NCBI RefSeq assembly: GCF_002743255.1
Contig: NZ_PDYY01000016.1
Location: forward strand, 1 to 64,000
Source: Sporosarcina sp. P2
GTDB lineage: Bacteria > Bacillota > Bacilli > Bacillales_A > Planococcaceae
Length of the DNA stretch: 64,000 nucleotides
Direction: 5' to 3'
In this document: positions 18,171-27,903 of the stretch, one piece after another
How positions within the stretch are numbered: position 1 is the first letter of the stretch
Layout: the number at the start of each line of letters is the position of its first letter
The notes under the pieces: model-generated
Database searches by the model: none
The model's input: the letters and a program-made list of their open reading frames with translations, nothing else
What the model was told of the DNA's origin: nothing
Translations under genes and position numbers: made by a program

Positions 18171-21100
18171 AATGGTCTAATTCTATCAACAAGTCTCCTG
18201 ATGAGATGGAATCCCCAGGACCTGCATATATAGCCTTGACTACTCCCGCAAATGGAGCTTGAATCGTGGTTTCCATTTTCATAGCCTCTGTAATTAACAA
18301 GTGCTCGCCGCGTTTTACTTTCGCGCCAATTGAAACTGCAACTTGTAAAACAGTTCCTGGCATAGTAGCTGCAATGTGCGTTTCATTTGTCGGATCGGCT
18401 TTTTGCTTTGTATCATCTCTTGTTTCCACTTGGAAATCTTGGATAATGATCTCACGTGACTGTCCGTTCAATTCGAAATACAGCGTGCGTGTTCCGTCAG
18501 GATTAGGTTCACCGATCGACACCAATTTGACGATAAGTGTTTTACCGAACTCAATCTCAATCTCGATTTCTTCACCTAAACGTAAACCATACAAGAATTC
18601 TGGTGTATTGATAACAGAAACATCATCGAACTGCTTTCTCACTTCGATATATTCTTCAAAGACTTTCGGATACAAAACGTAAGCGAGCGCATCATGCATT
18701 GTAGCGGGCTTTTCCATTTTTTCCGTCAACCTTTTTAGAACGTCTTGGAAGTTTACTGGTTCTAGTAACTCACCCGGGCGTACAGTGATCGCTTTGCGCC
18801 CTTTCAATATTACTTCCTGTAACTCTTTCGGGAAACCACCATATGGCTGACCAATTGAGCCTTCGAAAAACTCAATAACGGATTCTGGGAAATCAATAGT
18901 TTGTCCTTTCGCAATGACCGTATGCTCGTCCAATTCATTTTGCACCATGAACAACGCCATATCCCCTACTACTTTCGATGATGGTGTCACTTTGACAATA
19001 TCGCCAAAGAGGAAGTTCACGCGGGAATACATTTTTTTCACTTCTTCCCAGCGCTCTCCAAGACCTACTGCTTTTGACTGCTGTTGTAAATTCGAATATT
19101 GGCCACCAGGCATCTCATGAACATAAATTTCTGAGTGTGGACTGTTCATGCCACTTTCAAAAGGTTTGTAGTATTTTCGCACATCTTCCCAGTAATGCGA
19201 AAGTTTCTCTAACGACTCTGTATTTGCACGTACATGACGTTCACTGTTTTGCATTGCATACGCAAGTGAATTGGCCGAAGGTTGTGAAGTCATTCCCGCC
19301 ATTGAACCAATAGCTGTATCGACAATGTCCACTCCCGCTTCTATCGCTTTGGCGTACATATAAATACCATTGCCGCTCGTATCGTGTGTATGCAAATGAA
19401 TTGGCAGACTTGTTGACGCTTTCAATTCTGATACTAAACGATAAGCTGCTTCAGGCTTCAGCAATCCTGCCATATCTTTGATCGCCAATATATGAGCGCC
19501 AACTGATTCGAGTTCTTTGGCCATCTCTTTGTAGTAGTTGACTGTATATTTAGCACGATTGTCGTCCAGAATATCTCCTGTATAACAAATTGTCGCTTCT
19601 GCAATCTTTCCTGTTGACCGTGTTTCGTCAATTGCAACTTCCATACCTTTGATCCAGTTCAAGCTATCGAAAATACGGAATACATCTATACCGGATGCAG
19701 CCGATTCTTTTATGAATTCGCGAATGACGTTATCTGGGTAGTTTGTATAACCAACTGCATTGGCTCCTCTGAAGAGCATCTGGAATAAGACATTAGGTAC
19801 TTGCTTACGTAATTTCTCGAGTCGATCCCATGGACTTTCTTTCAAGAAGCGGTATGCTACATCAAATGTCGCGCCTCCCCACATCTCAAATGAGAAAAGA
19901 TCAGGTAATAAATGAGCACTTTCAGTTGCAATCTGCGTTAATTCTTTTGTTCTCATACGCGTAGCCAATAAAGACTGATGTGCATCCCGGAAAGTAGTAT
20001 CTGTCAGCAGTACATCGTCTTGCTTTAACACCCACTCGACTAACCCATCTGCACCTTGCTCATCCAAAATTTGTTTCGTTCCATTTTGTATCGGCATACT
20101 ATCATCAATTTTGGGTATACGTACCGGATGCAACACAGGACGTGTTGAGTCATCGATACCAGGGAATCCATTAATGGTAACATTTCCCAGATACGATAAA
20201 ACTTTCGTACCTCTATCATGTTTCTTAGCAAACGCAAATAATTCTGGAGTTTCATCGATAAAGCTCGTATTGTAATTGCCTGATAAAAAGTTTTCATGAC
20301 ATACGACATTTTCAAGGAAAGGTATATTCGTTTTAATTCCACGTATTCTGAACTCTTTCAAATTTCTGTGCATTTTACTTGCAGCATCCCCAAAAGTCGA
20401 ACCCCAAGTTGAAACCTTTACTAATAAAGAATCATAGTACGGGCTAATCACAGAACCTTGATACGCATTGCCTGTATCCAAACGAACACCAAATCCGCCA
20501 CTCGAACGATAGACCATTACTTTTCCTGTATCAGGCATAAAGTCATTCAACGGATCTTCCGTTGTAACACGTGATTGAATAGCATAACCAAATAACGGAA
20601 TATTTTGTTGCGCTGGTATGTTCACTCGTTCAGAATGAAGGGATTCTCCTGCAGCGATAAGCACTTGTGACTGCACAATATCAATTCCTGTAATCATTTC
20701 AGTGATTGTGTGTTCCACTTGAATACGCGGATTGACTTCAATGAAATAGAAAGAATTATCAGCCACTAAAAACTCCACAGTCCCCGCGTTGATATAGGAT
20801 ACATTTTTCGACAATTTAACCGCAGCATTACAAATCTCATGGCGTAGTTCTTCAGTCAATGAAATAGAAGGAGCAATCTCCACTACCTTTTGGTGGCGAC
20901 GTTGAATAGAGCAATCGCGTTCGTACAAATGGACTATCTCCCCATATGTATCACCCAGTATTTGTACTTCAATATGTTTTGGATTCGTAATGAATTTCTC
21001 TACATACACTTCATCAGAACCAAATGCTGATTTCGCTTCGGATTTCGCTCGATTATAAGCCTCCTGCACTTCTTCCGGTGATTCGACGATTCGCATACCA

Positions 21101-21618
21101 CGACCACCGCCACCTAACGAAGCTTTAATAATAATTGGATAGCTATGCTGTTCACCAAATGCCGCAACCTCCTCTACAGAAGTAACTGGTCCATCACTAC
21201 CTGGTATAACGGGGATATCAGCTAATATTGCTTGCTCTCTAGCTTTTACCTTATCACCGAACATTTCTAAATGATTAGACGTCGGACCAATAAAGATAAT
21301 TCCTTCTTCTTCTAGACGTGCTGCAAACTGAGCATTCTCCGCTAAGAATCCGTAGCCCGGATGAATTGCATCGACATTTGCTTTTTTCGCGATGTCGATT
21401 ATCCCTTCAATATCCAAGTATGCATCAATTGGCTTCTTACCTTCACCCACAATAAACGATTGATCAGCTTTGTAACGATGTAGTGAAGCACGATCTTCAG
21501 CTGAATAAATTCCAACTGTCGCGATCCCTAATTCTGTACACGCTCGAAAAACACGAATTGCAATTTCGCCGCGATTTGCGACAAGTACTTTCTTAATCTC
21601 TCTTTTCTCCACTAACAA
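18169..21618 (-). CDS. pyc: Pyruvate carboxylase
   Basis: A biotin enzyme that carboxylates pyruvate to oxaloacetate for anaplerosis. At 1149 residues it has the standard single-chain layout. Biotin carboxylase comes first (VLVANRGEIAIRVFRA; Gly-rich loop KASLGGGGRGMRIV; RDCSIQRRHQKVVEIAP; EVNPRIQVEHTITE). The carboxyltransferase TIM barrel follows (TTFRDAHQSLLATRMRT; THDTSGNGI). At the end is the biotin carrier domain with EAMKMET, whose Lys carries biotin. TTG 21618 follows AGGGG by 6 bases. It begins 11 bases after ftsW and is probably cotranscribed with it, as pycA is next to ftsW in B. subtilis. Confidence 0.98.
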   Translation of the reverse strand: MLVEKREIKKVLVANRGEIAIRVFRACTELGIATVGIYSAEDRASLHRYKADQSFIVGEGKKPIDAYLDIEGIIDIAKKANVDAIHPGYGFLAENAQFAARLEEEGIIFIGPTSNHLEMFGDKVKAREQAILADIPVIPGSDGPVTSVEEVAAFGEQHSYPIIIKASLGGGGRGMRIVESPEEVQEAYNRAKSEAKSAFGSDEVYVEKFITNPKHIEVQILGDTYGEIVHLYERDCSIQRRHQKVVEIAPSISLTEELRHEICNAAVKLSKNVSYINAGTVEFLVADNSFYFIEVNPRIQVEHTITEMITGIDIVQSQVLIAAGESLHSERVNIPAQQNIPLFGYAIQSRVTTEDPLNDFMPDTGKVMVYRSSGGFGVRLDTGNAYQGSVISPYYDSLLVKVSTWGSTFGDAASKMHRNLKEFRIRGIKTNIPFLENVVCHENFLSGNYNTSFIDETPELFAFAKKHDRGTKVLSYLGNVTINGFPGIDDSTRPVLHPVRIPKIDDSMPIQNGTKQILDEQGADGLVEWVLKQDDVLLTDTTFRDAHQSLLATRMRTKELTQIATESAHLLPDLFSFEMWGGATFDVAYRFLKESPWDRLEKLRKQVPNVLFQMLFRGANAVGYTNYPDNVIREFIKESAASGIDVFRIFDSLNWIKGMEVAIDETRSTGKIAEATICYTGDILDDNRAKYTVNYYKEMAKELESVGAHILAIKDMAGLLKPEAAYRLVSELKASTSLPIHLHTHDTSGNGIYMYAKAIEAGVDIVDTAIGSMAGMTSQPSANSLAYAMQNSERHVRANTESLEKLSHYWEDVRKYYKPFESGMNSPHSEIYVHEMPGGQYSNLQQQSKAVGLGERWEEVKKMYSRVNFLFGDIVKVTPSSKVVGDMALFMVQNELDEHTVIAKGQTIDFPESVIEFFEGSIGQPYGGFPKELQEVILKGRKAITVRPGELLEPVNFQDVLKRLTEKMEKPATMHDALAYVLYPKVFEEYIEVRKQFDDVSVINTPEFLYGLRLGEEIEIEIEFGKTLIVKLVSIGEPNPDGTRTLYFELNGQSREIIIQDFQVETRDDTKQKADPTNETHIAATMPGTVLQVAVSIGAKVKRGEHLLITEAMKMETTIQAPFAGVVKAIYAGPGDSISSGDLLIELDH

Positions 21619-21629
21619 ATCAATCCCCT

Positions 21630-22805
21630 CTACTCTGATCTCTCATACTTTACAAACATTGAAACGTTCATCAAAATACCTAGCGCAATCGACAAGAACA
21701 CAACAGATGTACCGCCATAACTAATAAACGGCAATGTAACGCCTGTTAACGGAATTAATCCTGTCAATCCACCTAAGTTTACCAGTGTTTGAATAGCAAT
21801 CAAACTACCTACACCAGCTGCGAGCATTCTTGCATGTGCGTCTTTTGTACGCAGTGCAACCGTAAACGCTCTCATCACGATGAAAAAGAGACCTCCAAGA
21901 ACAAGCGTCGTTCCAAGCAGTCCAGTTTCTTCAGAGATTACTGCCATAATAACATCAGTATGTGGCTCAGGTAAATAGCCAAGTTTCTGAATACTGTTTC
22001 CGAGGCCTACACCTTTGAGCCCTCCAGCACCAATTGCAATGTATCCATTGACAATTTGCAGGCCTGAACCTTGTATGTATTCAAAGGGATCTGTAAAAGC
22101 AAGGAAGCGTCCCATACGCGAAACAGTCATGACCGTATCCCACTTAATCCACAGAACAATCCCGATTAACACGCCTAGCAAAGCGAAAAAACGACTGATG
22201 ATTAGATAGTTCTTCACTTGCATTCCGCTTGCCATGATGACAGAAATAGCAACAAGGAATAAAATCATGGTGGCTCCAAAATCCGGTTCCAATAGTACTA
22301 ATAAAAGAGAAGCCGTTAAAACAGAAAATGTCGGGAAAATAGTAGTTTTGATTTCATCCAATGTACCTGCATAATATTTATTCGCAAATACACCTGAAAA
22401 ATATACGATAAATGCAATTTTTGCTACTTCTGTTGGCTGTAAGTTACCTATTCCAAACGGTAATGAAAGCCAACTCTTCGCCCCTACAGCATCACCAAAT
22501 CCGATGAACTTTACAATGACCAGTAAAGTAAACATGACGATTAGCGTACTATACAAGAACTTCTTATTTCTATAATGCCGGTAAGGAATAATGGATACCA
22601 ACAGAAACGCTGGTATCGCAATGGCTAAGTTCGTTACTTGTTTCCTAAAGAAATGAGATGGTTCAAAGTTATAAATATTCATAGCCCACACCATACTTGC
22701 ACTGTAAATCATAATCAGTCCAAATAAAGAGAGCAGTAAATAGACAAAAAATAATGGATAGTCAAAATTGCGTAAAATTCGATTCATATAAGTCTTCATT
22801 TTCAT
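21630..22805 (-). CDS. ftsW: FtsW, septal peptidoglycan glycosyltransferase
   Basis: A SEDS-family membrane protein of 391 residues with about ten helices that polymerises glycan strands at the division septum together with a class B penicillin-binding protein. Family motifs: LQPTEVAKIAFIVYFS, LLEPDFGATMILF, PEPHTDVIMAVISEETG and LPFISYGGTSVV. The neighbourhood (ylaN upstream, pyc downstream) is that of B. subtilis ftsW rather than rodA or spoVE. GAGGT precedes the ATG at 22805. Confidence 0.96.
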   Translation of the reverse strand: MKMKTYMNRILRNFDYPLFFVYLLLSLFGLIMIYSASMVWAMNIYNFEPSHFFRKQVTNLAIAIPAFLLVSIIPYRHYRNKKFLYSTLIVMFTLLVIVKFIGFGDAVGAKSWLSLPFGIGNLQPTEVAKIAFIVYFSGVFANKYYAGTLDEIKTTIFPTFSVLTASLLLVLLEPDFGATMILFLVAISVIMASGMQVKNYLIISRFFALLGVLIGIVLWIKWDTVMTVSRMGRFLAFTDPFEYIQGSGLQIVNGYIAIGAGGLKGVGLGNSIQKLGYLPEPHTDVIMAVISEETGLLGTTLVLGGLFFIVMRAFTVALRTKDAHARMLAAGVGSLIAIQTLVNLGGLTGLIPLTGVTLPFISYGGTSVVFLSIALGILMNVSMFVKYERSE

Positions 22806-22819
22806 TGTACCTCGTCGTC

Positions 22820-22857
22820 TTAAATAAAAAACTCAAACTGTTGGAGTAGTTTGAGTC
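22820..22857 (-). terminator. Terminator after ylaN
   Basis: ACTCAAACT (22831-22839) pairs with AGTTTGAGT (22849-22857); on the minus strand a T-rich run follows. It separates ylaN from ftsW. Confidence 0.88.
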
Positions 22858-22863
22858 TTCCAT

Positions 22864-23145
22864 TTATTTATTTGTATACAGTTCGTGTAAAATATTTAAC
22901 TCTTTTTCAAGAACAGAGATTATTTCACGGCCTTTATCTTGTTCGACTAGTCCGAGCTTAACAGCAAAATCAATCTCACGGGATAATCCGTACATTTGCG
23001 TATCGAGTACTTCCTCATATAGTGGACATTGCGGCATCGTTAAATTATCCATTTGAACTTTGATTAGCTTTGCAATTTTCTCTGCATCAATTTGCAGTTG
23101 TTTCATGGCCTGTTCTTTGTACGTATCTTGAACTTCTATTTCCAT
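22864..23145 (-). CDS. ylaN: YlaN family protein
   Basis: A small helical protein of 93 residues (UPF0358): [20 protein letters not shown], then [20 protein letters not shown] and [17 protein letters not shown]. It matches YlaN, which is important for iron homeostasis in B. subtilis and Staphylococcus and was recently linked to control of the Fur repressor. ATG 23145 with GGGGG upstream gives the normal length; an ATG at 23166 in the same frame is possible. Confidence 0.93.
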   Translation of the reverse strand: MEIEVQDTYKEQAMKQLQIDAEKIAKLIKVQMDNLTMPQCPLYEEVLDTQMYGLSREIDFAVKLGLVEQDKGREIISVLEKELNILHELYTNK

Positions 23146-23322
23146 GGAGACGCCCCCATTATTCATTATTCCCGCAAGGTGTTAATGTCTAAATTGTATC
23201 TTTTGCTCTTACAAAATGCAAGCGTTACCCAATGAAAAAATTGAATCGAAATGAAATCCTTTTCACATCTTCTATGAAAAGGTATACTAAAACTAGTGAC
23301 TATCGATTGAGGGGGATATATT

Positions 23323-23820
23323 TTGGAACTTATTATACCAATTACCGGAAACGTGAAACATGCAATTACATTAGATCCTACTGTTTGGATATTTGATGAT
23401 CGTCGTATTGATCTGGATGAATTCTTCTCAGAGGATTTTATTGAAAAAGATGAAATGGAAGAGTATAAAGAAAGAATGGGTAAACACTGGTCTAGAGAAA
23501 TCATGGAAGGTGCCACATACCCACCTACTTTAAAAAGTGAAAAAAGATATGAAAAAGATAAAATGTTGTCAAACAGCTTCGGTATTGTATTGAAACCATT
23601 CATACACAATGCTGTTCCATCTGCAAATGCAACAACATTTACACTCATTACAAAAGACGAAAAATACACGTATCCACTTGAGGAAGCAAACAACGTCATT
23701 TTCAAATTCAGTCATAATGGCAAACCTCTTCGAGAAGACGGTCCTGTACATGTACTGTTTAAAGACGGATCGAATCAAGATTCACCGATTCGTTATGTCC
23801 AGGCTATCCAAGTGGATTGA
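23323..23820 (+). CDS. Conserved protein of unknown function upstream of ylaI
   Basis: A soluble protein of 165 residues starting MELIIPITGNVKHAITLDPT. Its ending (GPVHVLFKDGSNQDSPIRYV) recalls a family found in Bacillaceae whose members are sometimes labelled peptidyl-prolyl isomerase; I cannot confirm any function. It is rich in acidic residues in its first third and has no Cys, signal or membrane segment. TTG 23323 follows GAGGGGG by about 8 bases. The ylaI start lies 13 bases after its stop, so the two form an operon. Confidence 0.82.
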   Translation: MELIIPITGNVKHAITLDPTVWIFDDRRIDLDEFFSEDFIEKDEMEEYKERMGKHWSREIMEGATYPPTLKSEKRYEKDKMLSNSFGIVLKPFIHNAVPSANATTFTLITKDEKYTYPLEEANNVIFKFSHNGKPLREDGPVHVLFKDGSNQDSPIRYVQAIQVD

Positions 23821-23833
23821 AGGAGAAATTCCA

Positions 23834-24037
23834 ATGCGCGTTAAATGTGTCATATGTGACCAAAACGATCAATTAGAGGATGATAATCCGCTTGCCAAGA
23901 AATTACGAAACCGGCCTATTCATACGTATATGTGCCCTACTTGTAGAGAGCGGATCAGTAATTTAACAGAGAAGCGTATTGCAACTGGCAACTTTGTTTT
24001 CCACCGCAGCTCAGATCCGACTGAAAAAGATTTTTAA
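23834..24037 (+). CDS. ylaI: YlaI, DUF2197 zinc-finger-like protein
   Basis: A 67-residue protein with two CxxC pairs (MRVKCVICDQND and YMCPTCRERI) that form a likely zinc ribbon, separated by KKLRNRPIHT. It matches B. subtilis YlaI (DUF2197), of unknown function. ATG 23834 is preceded by AAGGAG at the end of the upstream gene. A longer overlapping frame from 23609 in this phase is not used: it would cover the previous gene. Confidence 0.92.
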   Translation: MRVKCVICDQNDQLEDDNPLAKKLRNRPIHTYMCPTCRERISNLTEKRIATGNFVFHRSSDPTEKDF

Positions 24038-24043
24038 TCGAAT

Positions 24044-24080
24044 AAAAAAGACTCCGTTACTCAGTAACGGAGTCTTTTTT
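24044..24080. terminator. Bidirectional terminator between ylaI and ylaH
   Basis: A 17-bp perfect stem (24044-24060 with 24064-24080) with a 3-base loop, A-run on one side and T-run on the other. It serves both converging genes and overlaps the ylaH stop. Confidence 0.95.
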
Positions 24081-24392
24081 GTGTTCATTCATTCGTCGAA
24101 CACGATAGATAATAAGAATAGCAGCAGCCACAAACAGTCCTTCTACGATTGGAAGAAAGAAAGCTAAGAATGTTAGTATGATACATCCAATAAATAGGAA
24201 CGTATAAATGATAACGTTTCGACCAAAGCCAATCTTCCTTGCAAATCCAAGCTTATACACAATAGCAGACATGATGAAAACGAGCGCAAACAGAATATAG
24301 CCGGCTGTCGTGAAATTTGGCGCATATTCATAAATAATGCGAGCGGTTCCCGACAACCGATTGTAGACCATTTCTGAATCTTCTACTCTCAT
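24057..24392 (-). CDS. ylaH: YlaH-like membrane protein
   Basis: A small membrane protein of 111 residues with about three hydrophobic segments (AGYILFALVFIMSAIVYKLG, VIIYTFLFIGCIILTFLAFF, VEGLFVAAAILIIYRV) and a charged tail. It matches the YlaH-like family, whose gene lies next to typA (ylaG) in B. subtilis; function unknown. ATG 24392 is preferred because AAGGG lies 10 bases upstream; ATG 24401 is too close to that site. Confidence 0.87.
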   Translation of the reverse strand: MRVEDSEMVYNRLSGTARIIYEYAPNFTTAGYILFALVFIMSAIVYKLGFARKIGFGRNVIIYTFLFIGCIILTFLAFFLPIVEGLFVAAAILIIYRVRRMNEHKKDSVTE

Positions 24393-24416
24393 TCCATACA
24401 TTCCCTTCTATCTTTA

Positions 24417-26258
24417 TTATTCGCCAAGTTTTTTCTTTTTATTTATACGTTCACGTTCATTTTTGTCTAGAACTTTTTTACGTATACGAATAGATTCTGG
24501 TGTAACTTCACAGTACTCGTCATCAGCAATATATTGCAGTGCTTCTTCAAGCGACATAAGACGTGGCTTTTTCGTTGTAACAGTTTGGTCTTTCGAAGCT
24601 GAACGAACGTTAGTAGCATGTTTGATTTTCGTTAAGTTAATCGTCAAATCGCTATCACGGTTACTTTCTCCTACTACTTGACCAGCATAGATTTCTGCAC
24701 CTGACTCCACAAACATGGTTCCACGGTCTTCAAGTTGCATAACACTATAACCAGTTACTGTTCCATTCTCCATAGACACAAGAACTCCGTGACGTCTGCC
24801 ACCGATTTTACCAGTAGTAACTGGTTTATAGCTGTCAAACGTATGGTTTAAGATTCCGTATCCACGAGTCAATGTAAGGAAGTCTGTTGTATAACCGATC
24901 AATCCGCGAGCGGGTACCAAGAAAATTAAACGCACTTGGCCGTTACCGTTATTGATCATATCCAACATTTCACCTTTACGTTCACCAATAGATTCGATGA
25001 TTGATCCAGTATGTTCTTCCGGTACATCAATTTGAACGCGTTCGAAAGGCTCGCTACGCTTACCATCAATTTCGCGAATGATTACTTGTGGCTTAGAAAC
25101 TTGAAGTTCGAAACCTTCACGACGCATATTTTCGATAAGAATAGACAAGTGAAGTTCTCCTCGTCCAGATACGATCCATTCGTCCGGAGAATCTGTTTGT
25201 TCCACTCGTAATGAAACATCTGTCTCAAGCTGTTGATCTAAACGCTCTTGAATTTTACGTGAAGTGACCCATTTCCCTTCGCGTCCAGCGAATGGACTGT
25301 TATTAACTAAGAAACGCATTTGTAGCGTCGGCTCATCGATGTGGAGTTCAGGAAGCGCTTCTTGATGATCGGTTGGGCAAACTGTCTCACCGACATCAAT
25401 GTCACCCATTCCCGAAACGGCTACGAGGTCACCTGCGTACGCTTCTTCAACTTCGACTCTTTTCAAGCCTAGGAAACCGTATAGTTTTGTTACCCGTAAT
25501 GTTTTTACAGATCCATCACGCTTAAGAACTGCGACTTGCTCTCCAACTTTCATCGTTCCACGGAAGATACGTCCGATTCCGATACGACCAACGTAATCAT
25601 TGTAGTCCAGTAGAGATACTTGGAACTGAAGTGGTTCGTTGCGATTGTCGATTGGTGATGGAATGTTTTCCAAAATGGATTCATAAAGAACACGTAATGT
25701 GTCTTCTTGTGTTTCAGGATCTGGAGAAAGACTCGCAGTACCATTGAATCCTGAAGCATAAACAACCGGGAATTCCAATTGTTCATCATTCGCATCAAGT
25801 TCGATGAATAATTCAAGTACTTCGTCTACTACTTCTTCCGGTCTTGCGAAATCACGGTCAATTTTATTTACAACAACAATTGGCTTTAGGTTTGTTTCCA
25901 GAGCTTTTTTCAGTACGAAGCGAGTTTGTGGCATACAACCTTCGAATGCATCAACAACTAAAATTACGCCGTCGACCATACGCAAGATTCTTTCTACTTC
26001 GCCACCAAAGTCAGCGTGTCCTGGTGTATCCAAGATGTTGATTTTTGTGTCATTATATTCAATAGCAGTGTTTTTAGCTAGGATCGTAATTCCTCGTTCA
26101 CGCTCTAGTTCGTTTGAGTCCATTGCGCGGTCATCTACATGTTCATTCGACCGGAAAATACCGGATTGTTTTAGTAATTGGTCGACCAATGTCGTTTTAC
26201 CATGGTCTACGTGGGCAATAATTGCAATATTTCTAAGATCAGTACGTTCGTTTGTCAT
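24417..26258 (-). CDS. typA: TypA/BipA ribosome-associated GTPase
   Basis: A translational GTPase of the EF-G/LepA class, 613 residues, involved in ribosome assembly and stress or cold adaptation. G motifs are all visible: AHVDHGKTTLVDQLL (G1), RGITI (G2), DTPGHADF (G3) and NKIDR (G4). Further domains are the beta-barrel, EF-G III/V-like parts (ARGLIGYTTDFLTLTRGYG) and the specific C-terminal domain (IADDEYCEVTPESIRIRKK). Divergent from ylaF with about 100 bases between. Confidence 0.97.
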   Translation of the reverse strand: MTNERTDLRNIAIIAHVDHGKTTLVDQLLKQSGIFRSNEHVDDRAMDSNELERERGITILAKNTAIEYNDTKINILDTPGHADFGGEVERILRMVDGVILVVDAFEGCMPQTRFVLKKALETNLKPIVVVNKIDRDFARPEEVVDEVLELFIELDANDEQLEFPVVYASGFNGTASLSPDPETQEDTLRVLYESILENIPSPIDNRNEPLQFQVSLLDYNDYVGRIGIGRIFRGTMKVGEQVAVLKRDGSVKTLRVTKLYGFLGLKRVEVEEAYAGDLVAVSGMGDIDVGETVCPTDHQEALPELHIDEPTLQMRFLVNNSPFAGREGKWVTSRKIQERLDQQLETDVSLRVEQTDSPDEWIVSGRGELHLSILIENMRREGFELQVSKPQVIIREIDGKRSEPFERVQIDVPEEHTGSIIESIGERKGEMLDMINNGNGQVRLIFLVPARGLIGYTTDFLTLTRGYGILNHTFDSYKPVTTGKIGGRRHGVLVSMENGTVTGYSVMQLEDRGTMFVESGAEIYAGQVVGESNRDSDLTINLTKIKHATNVRSASKDQTVTTKKPRLMSLEEALQYIADDEYCEVTPESIRIRKKVLDKNERERINKKKKLGE

Positions 26259-26358
26259 TTTTTCACTCCGTTTATCTTTATTTCAGATGTTCAACTGTGT
26301 TATTATAGCACAAGATAGTCTAATTAAATAATATTTTAATTTATATGGAGGGATTTTT

Positions 26359-26544
26359 TTGAAAGACATTAAGTGGATTTTCGTAATTTATTCACTCGGT
26401 GCCGTACTTTCCATGTCCGCAATTGGTATTGGAGTAGGTATGCGTAGTCTATTCGTTGTTGTCCTTGCCATTGTCGCCCTTATTTTAATAATGGGTAACG
26501 GATTTAAAACGAAAGCACGTATGCGTAGAGAAGGCACGCTATAA
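26359..26544 (+). CDS. ylaF: YlaF-like small membrane protein (DUF5325)
   Basis: A 61-residue protein with two hydrophobic segments and a basic tail (KTKARMRREGTL). The tail and the position next to typA match B. subtilis YlaF. Function is unknown. TTG 26359 is preceded by GGAGGGA. It is followed by a terminator shared with the convergent yktC. Confidence 0.85.
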   Translation: MKDIKWIFVIYSLGAVLSMSAIGIGVGMRSLFVVVLAIVALILIMGNGFKTKARMRREGTL

Positions 26545-26551
26545 ATAACTC

Positions 26552-26603
26552 AAAGGGACTGAATATTAAACCGTTTTGGTTTAACAAACAGCCCCTTTTT
26601 TAT
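26552..26603. terminator. Terminator between ylaF and yktC
   Basis: Outer arms AAAGGGACTG (26552-26561) and CAGCCCCTTT plus an inner TTAAACC/GGTTTAA stem, followed by a T-run on the + strand. Confidence 0.85.
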
Positions 26604-27391
26604 TTTAGTCGGATATATTTCGATAAAATCTCTTCATGTAATCCCGGACGTGTGACAATAAATGTGTCAGATCCGAGTAGATGTGGTTTCACACCTTCTA
26701 AGTTCGTTGCTACAGCTCCTACTTCTTGCGCAATGACGATTCCCCCAGCTATATCCCAAGGCGCCAGCCGCATAGAAATATACGCGTCGATTCTTCCCGA
26801 CGAAACATATGCTAGCTCAATCGCAGCCGAACCATATGATCGTGTCCCACGGCAACGTGTGACGAGCTCAATAATTTTTTCATTTTCCACGCGATGATTT
26901 GGCGCAACCCAGCTAGCATTGATGCCGATGATCGCTTCTTCAAGTGGTGTGATTTCCAGCTGGGGTAGACGCTCATCGTTGAAATAAGCACCTTCACCTT
27001 TCGCTGCATGGTATAACTCATCCCGCATTACATCATATATGTAGCCCAGCATCCCCACGCCGTCTACATAAATCCCCAAGGAAATCGCAAAGTTCCTTCT
27101 CTGATGGATAAAATTCATCGTTCCGTCAATTGGATCAAGGAACCAAATTATTCCGTCAAGCGAAGATATCTTATCTCCAAATCCCTCTTCCGAAACCATT
27201 TTATGCTCAGGAAAGTCTTGTTTTACCCGTTCTACAAAAAAGCTTTCCACTTCTTTATCGATATTGGTAACTAAATCATTAGCGTCAGCCTTTGAATCGA
27301 TGTCAATTGTACTAAAAAAAGACACTCGTATTTTGTGGCCAGCCTCTTTGATTAACGATTTCGCATATCGATCTATCGCATTAAGATTCAT
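26600..27391 (-). CDS. yktC: Inositol monophosphatase family protein (SuhB/YktC)
   Basis: A Mg2+-dependent sugar/inositol phosphatase of 263 residues. The metal-site motifs are complete: SEEGFG with the catalytic Glu, LDPIDGTMNFIH near residue 85, and APWDIAGGIVIAQEVGA near residue 200. Substrate cannot be told from sequence; family members act on inositol-1-phosphate, NADP or fructose bisphosphates. ATG 27391 with GAGGTGG upstream is the start; a longer frame from 27448 has no site. The yktABC group is conserved but split here. Confidence 0.93.
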   Translation of the reverse strand: MNLNAIDRYAKSLIKEAGHKIRVSFFSTIDIDSKADANDLVTNIDKEVESFFVERVKQDFPEHKMVSEEGFGDKISSLDGIIWFLDPIDGTMNFIHQRRNFAISLGIYVDGVGMLGYIYDVMRDELYHAAKGEGAYFNDERLPQLEITPLEEAIIGINASWVAPNHRVENEKIIELVTRCRGTRSYGSAAIELAYVSSGRIDAYISMRLAPWDIAGGIVIAQEVGAVATNLEGVKPHLLGSDTFIVTRPGLHEEILSKYIRLK

Positions 27392-27475
27392 TCTGCCACC
27401 TCTTCCCATTCCGACTATCGCTAGTATAACACAGAGGCAACGGAACAAAAGAGATAACAGTGATAGGATATTAAG

Positions 27476-27532
27476 TAAAAAGACACCCCGTCACATTTCC
27501 TTCAATTTCTGAAGTGAATGGGGATGTCTTTT
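27476..27532 (-). terminator. Long hairpin terminator
   Basis: AAAAGACA plus CCCC arms pair across a 30-base inner stem with GGGG and TGTCTTTT; T-run on the minus strand. It ends the small gene at 27545-27745. Confidence 0.82.
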
Positions 27533-27544
27533 ATTAAACCATGC

Positions 27545-27745
27545 TTACATCGAAAAAACATTAAGTGTCTCCATTTCATTGTGAATTTCCGTCAATCGTA
27601 GTTTGCTTTTATCAACTTGATCTGTGTCTTGGTCTTGTAGTGCGTCGTATAGAGTAGCTAATTCATAATCCAATTCCAATTGTAAAGTTCTCACATATTC
27701 TCTCTCAACATCTTCTTTTCGGATAAAATGAACGACCTGTTTCAT
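27545..27745 (-). CDS. Small hypothetical protein
   Basis: A 66-residue, highly charged, probably helical protein (MKQVVHFIRKEDVEREYVRT, ending MEMETLNVFSM-like). No motif is recognised. ATG 27745 is preceded by AAGGGGTG, and a strong terminator follows, so it is likely a real monocistronic gene. It lies between yktC and yktB. Confidence 0.75.
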   Translation of the reverse strand: MKQVVHFIRKEDVEREYVRTLQLELDYELATLYDALQDQDTDQVDKSKLRLTEIHNEMETLNVFSM

Positions 27746-27903
27746 AAGTAGCACCCCTTTTAAGTTAATATTTGACCCCAACCGTCTTATTAGTAAGATA
27801 TGCAAAAATTCCGACTTTTAGTGGTTAGAAGCCTTGTTATTTTAAATTATTCCCCAATTACTGATAAGATAAACGTAGTCACTACAAACTGGAGGAGATT
27901 TTC

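Noticed and set aside
23166..23705. Minus-strand frame of 179 codons opposite the gene at 23323
   Set aside because: It lies antisense to a gene with a good ribosome-binding site, starts without one and has a Ser/Phe-rich composition typical of an antisense shadow.
23609..23833. Long N-terminal extension of ylaI
   Set aside because: It would overlap the upstream gene by more than 200 bases; the ATG at 23834 has AAGGAG and gives the family length.
25804..26331. Plus-strand frame of 175 codons opposite typA
   Set aside because: Fully antisense to the conserved 5' part of typA, Ser-rich, with no family motif.
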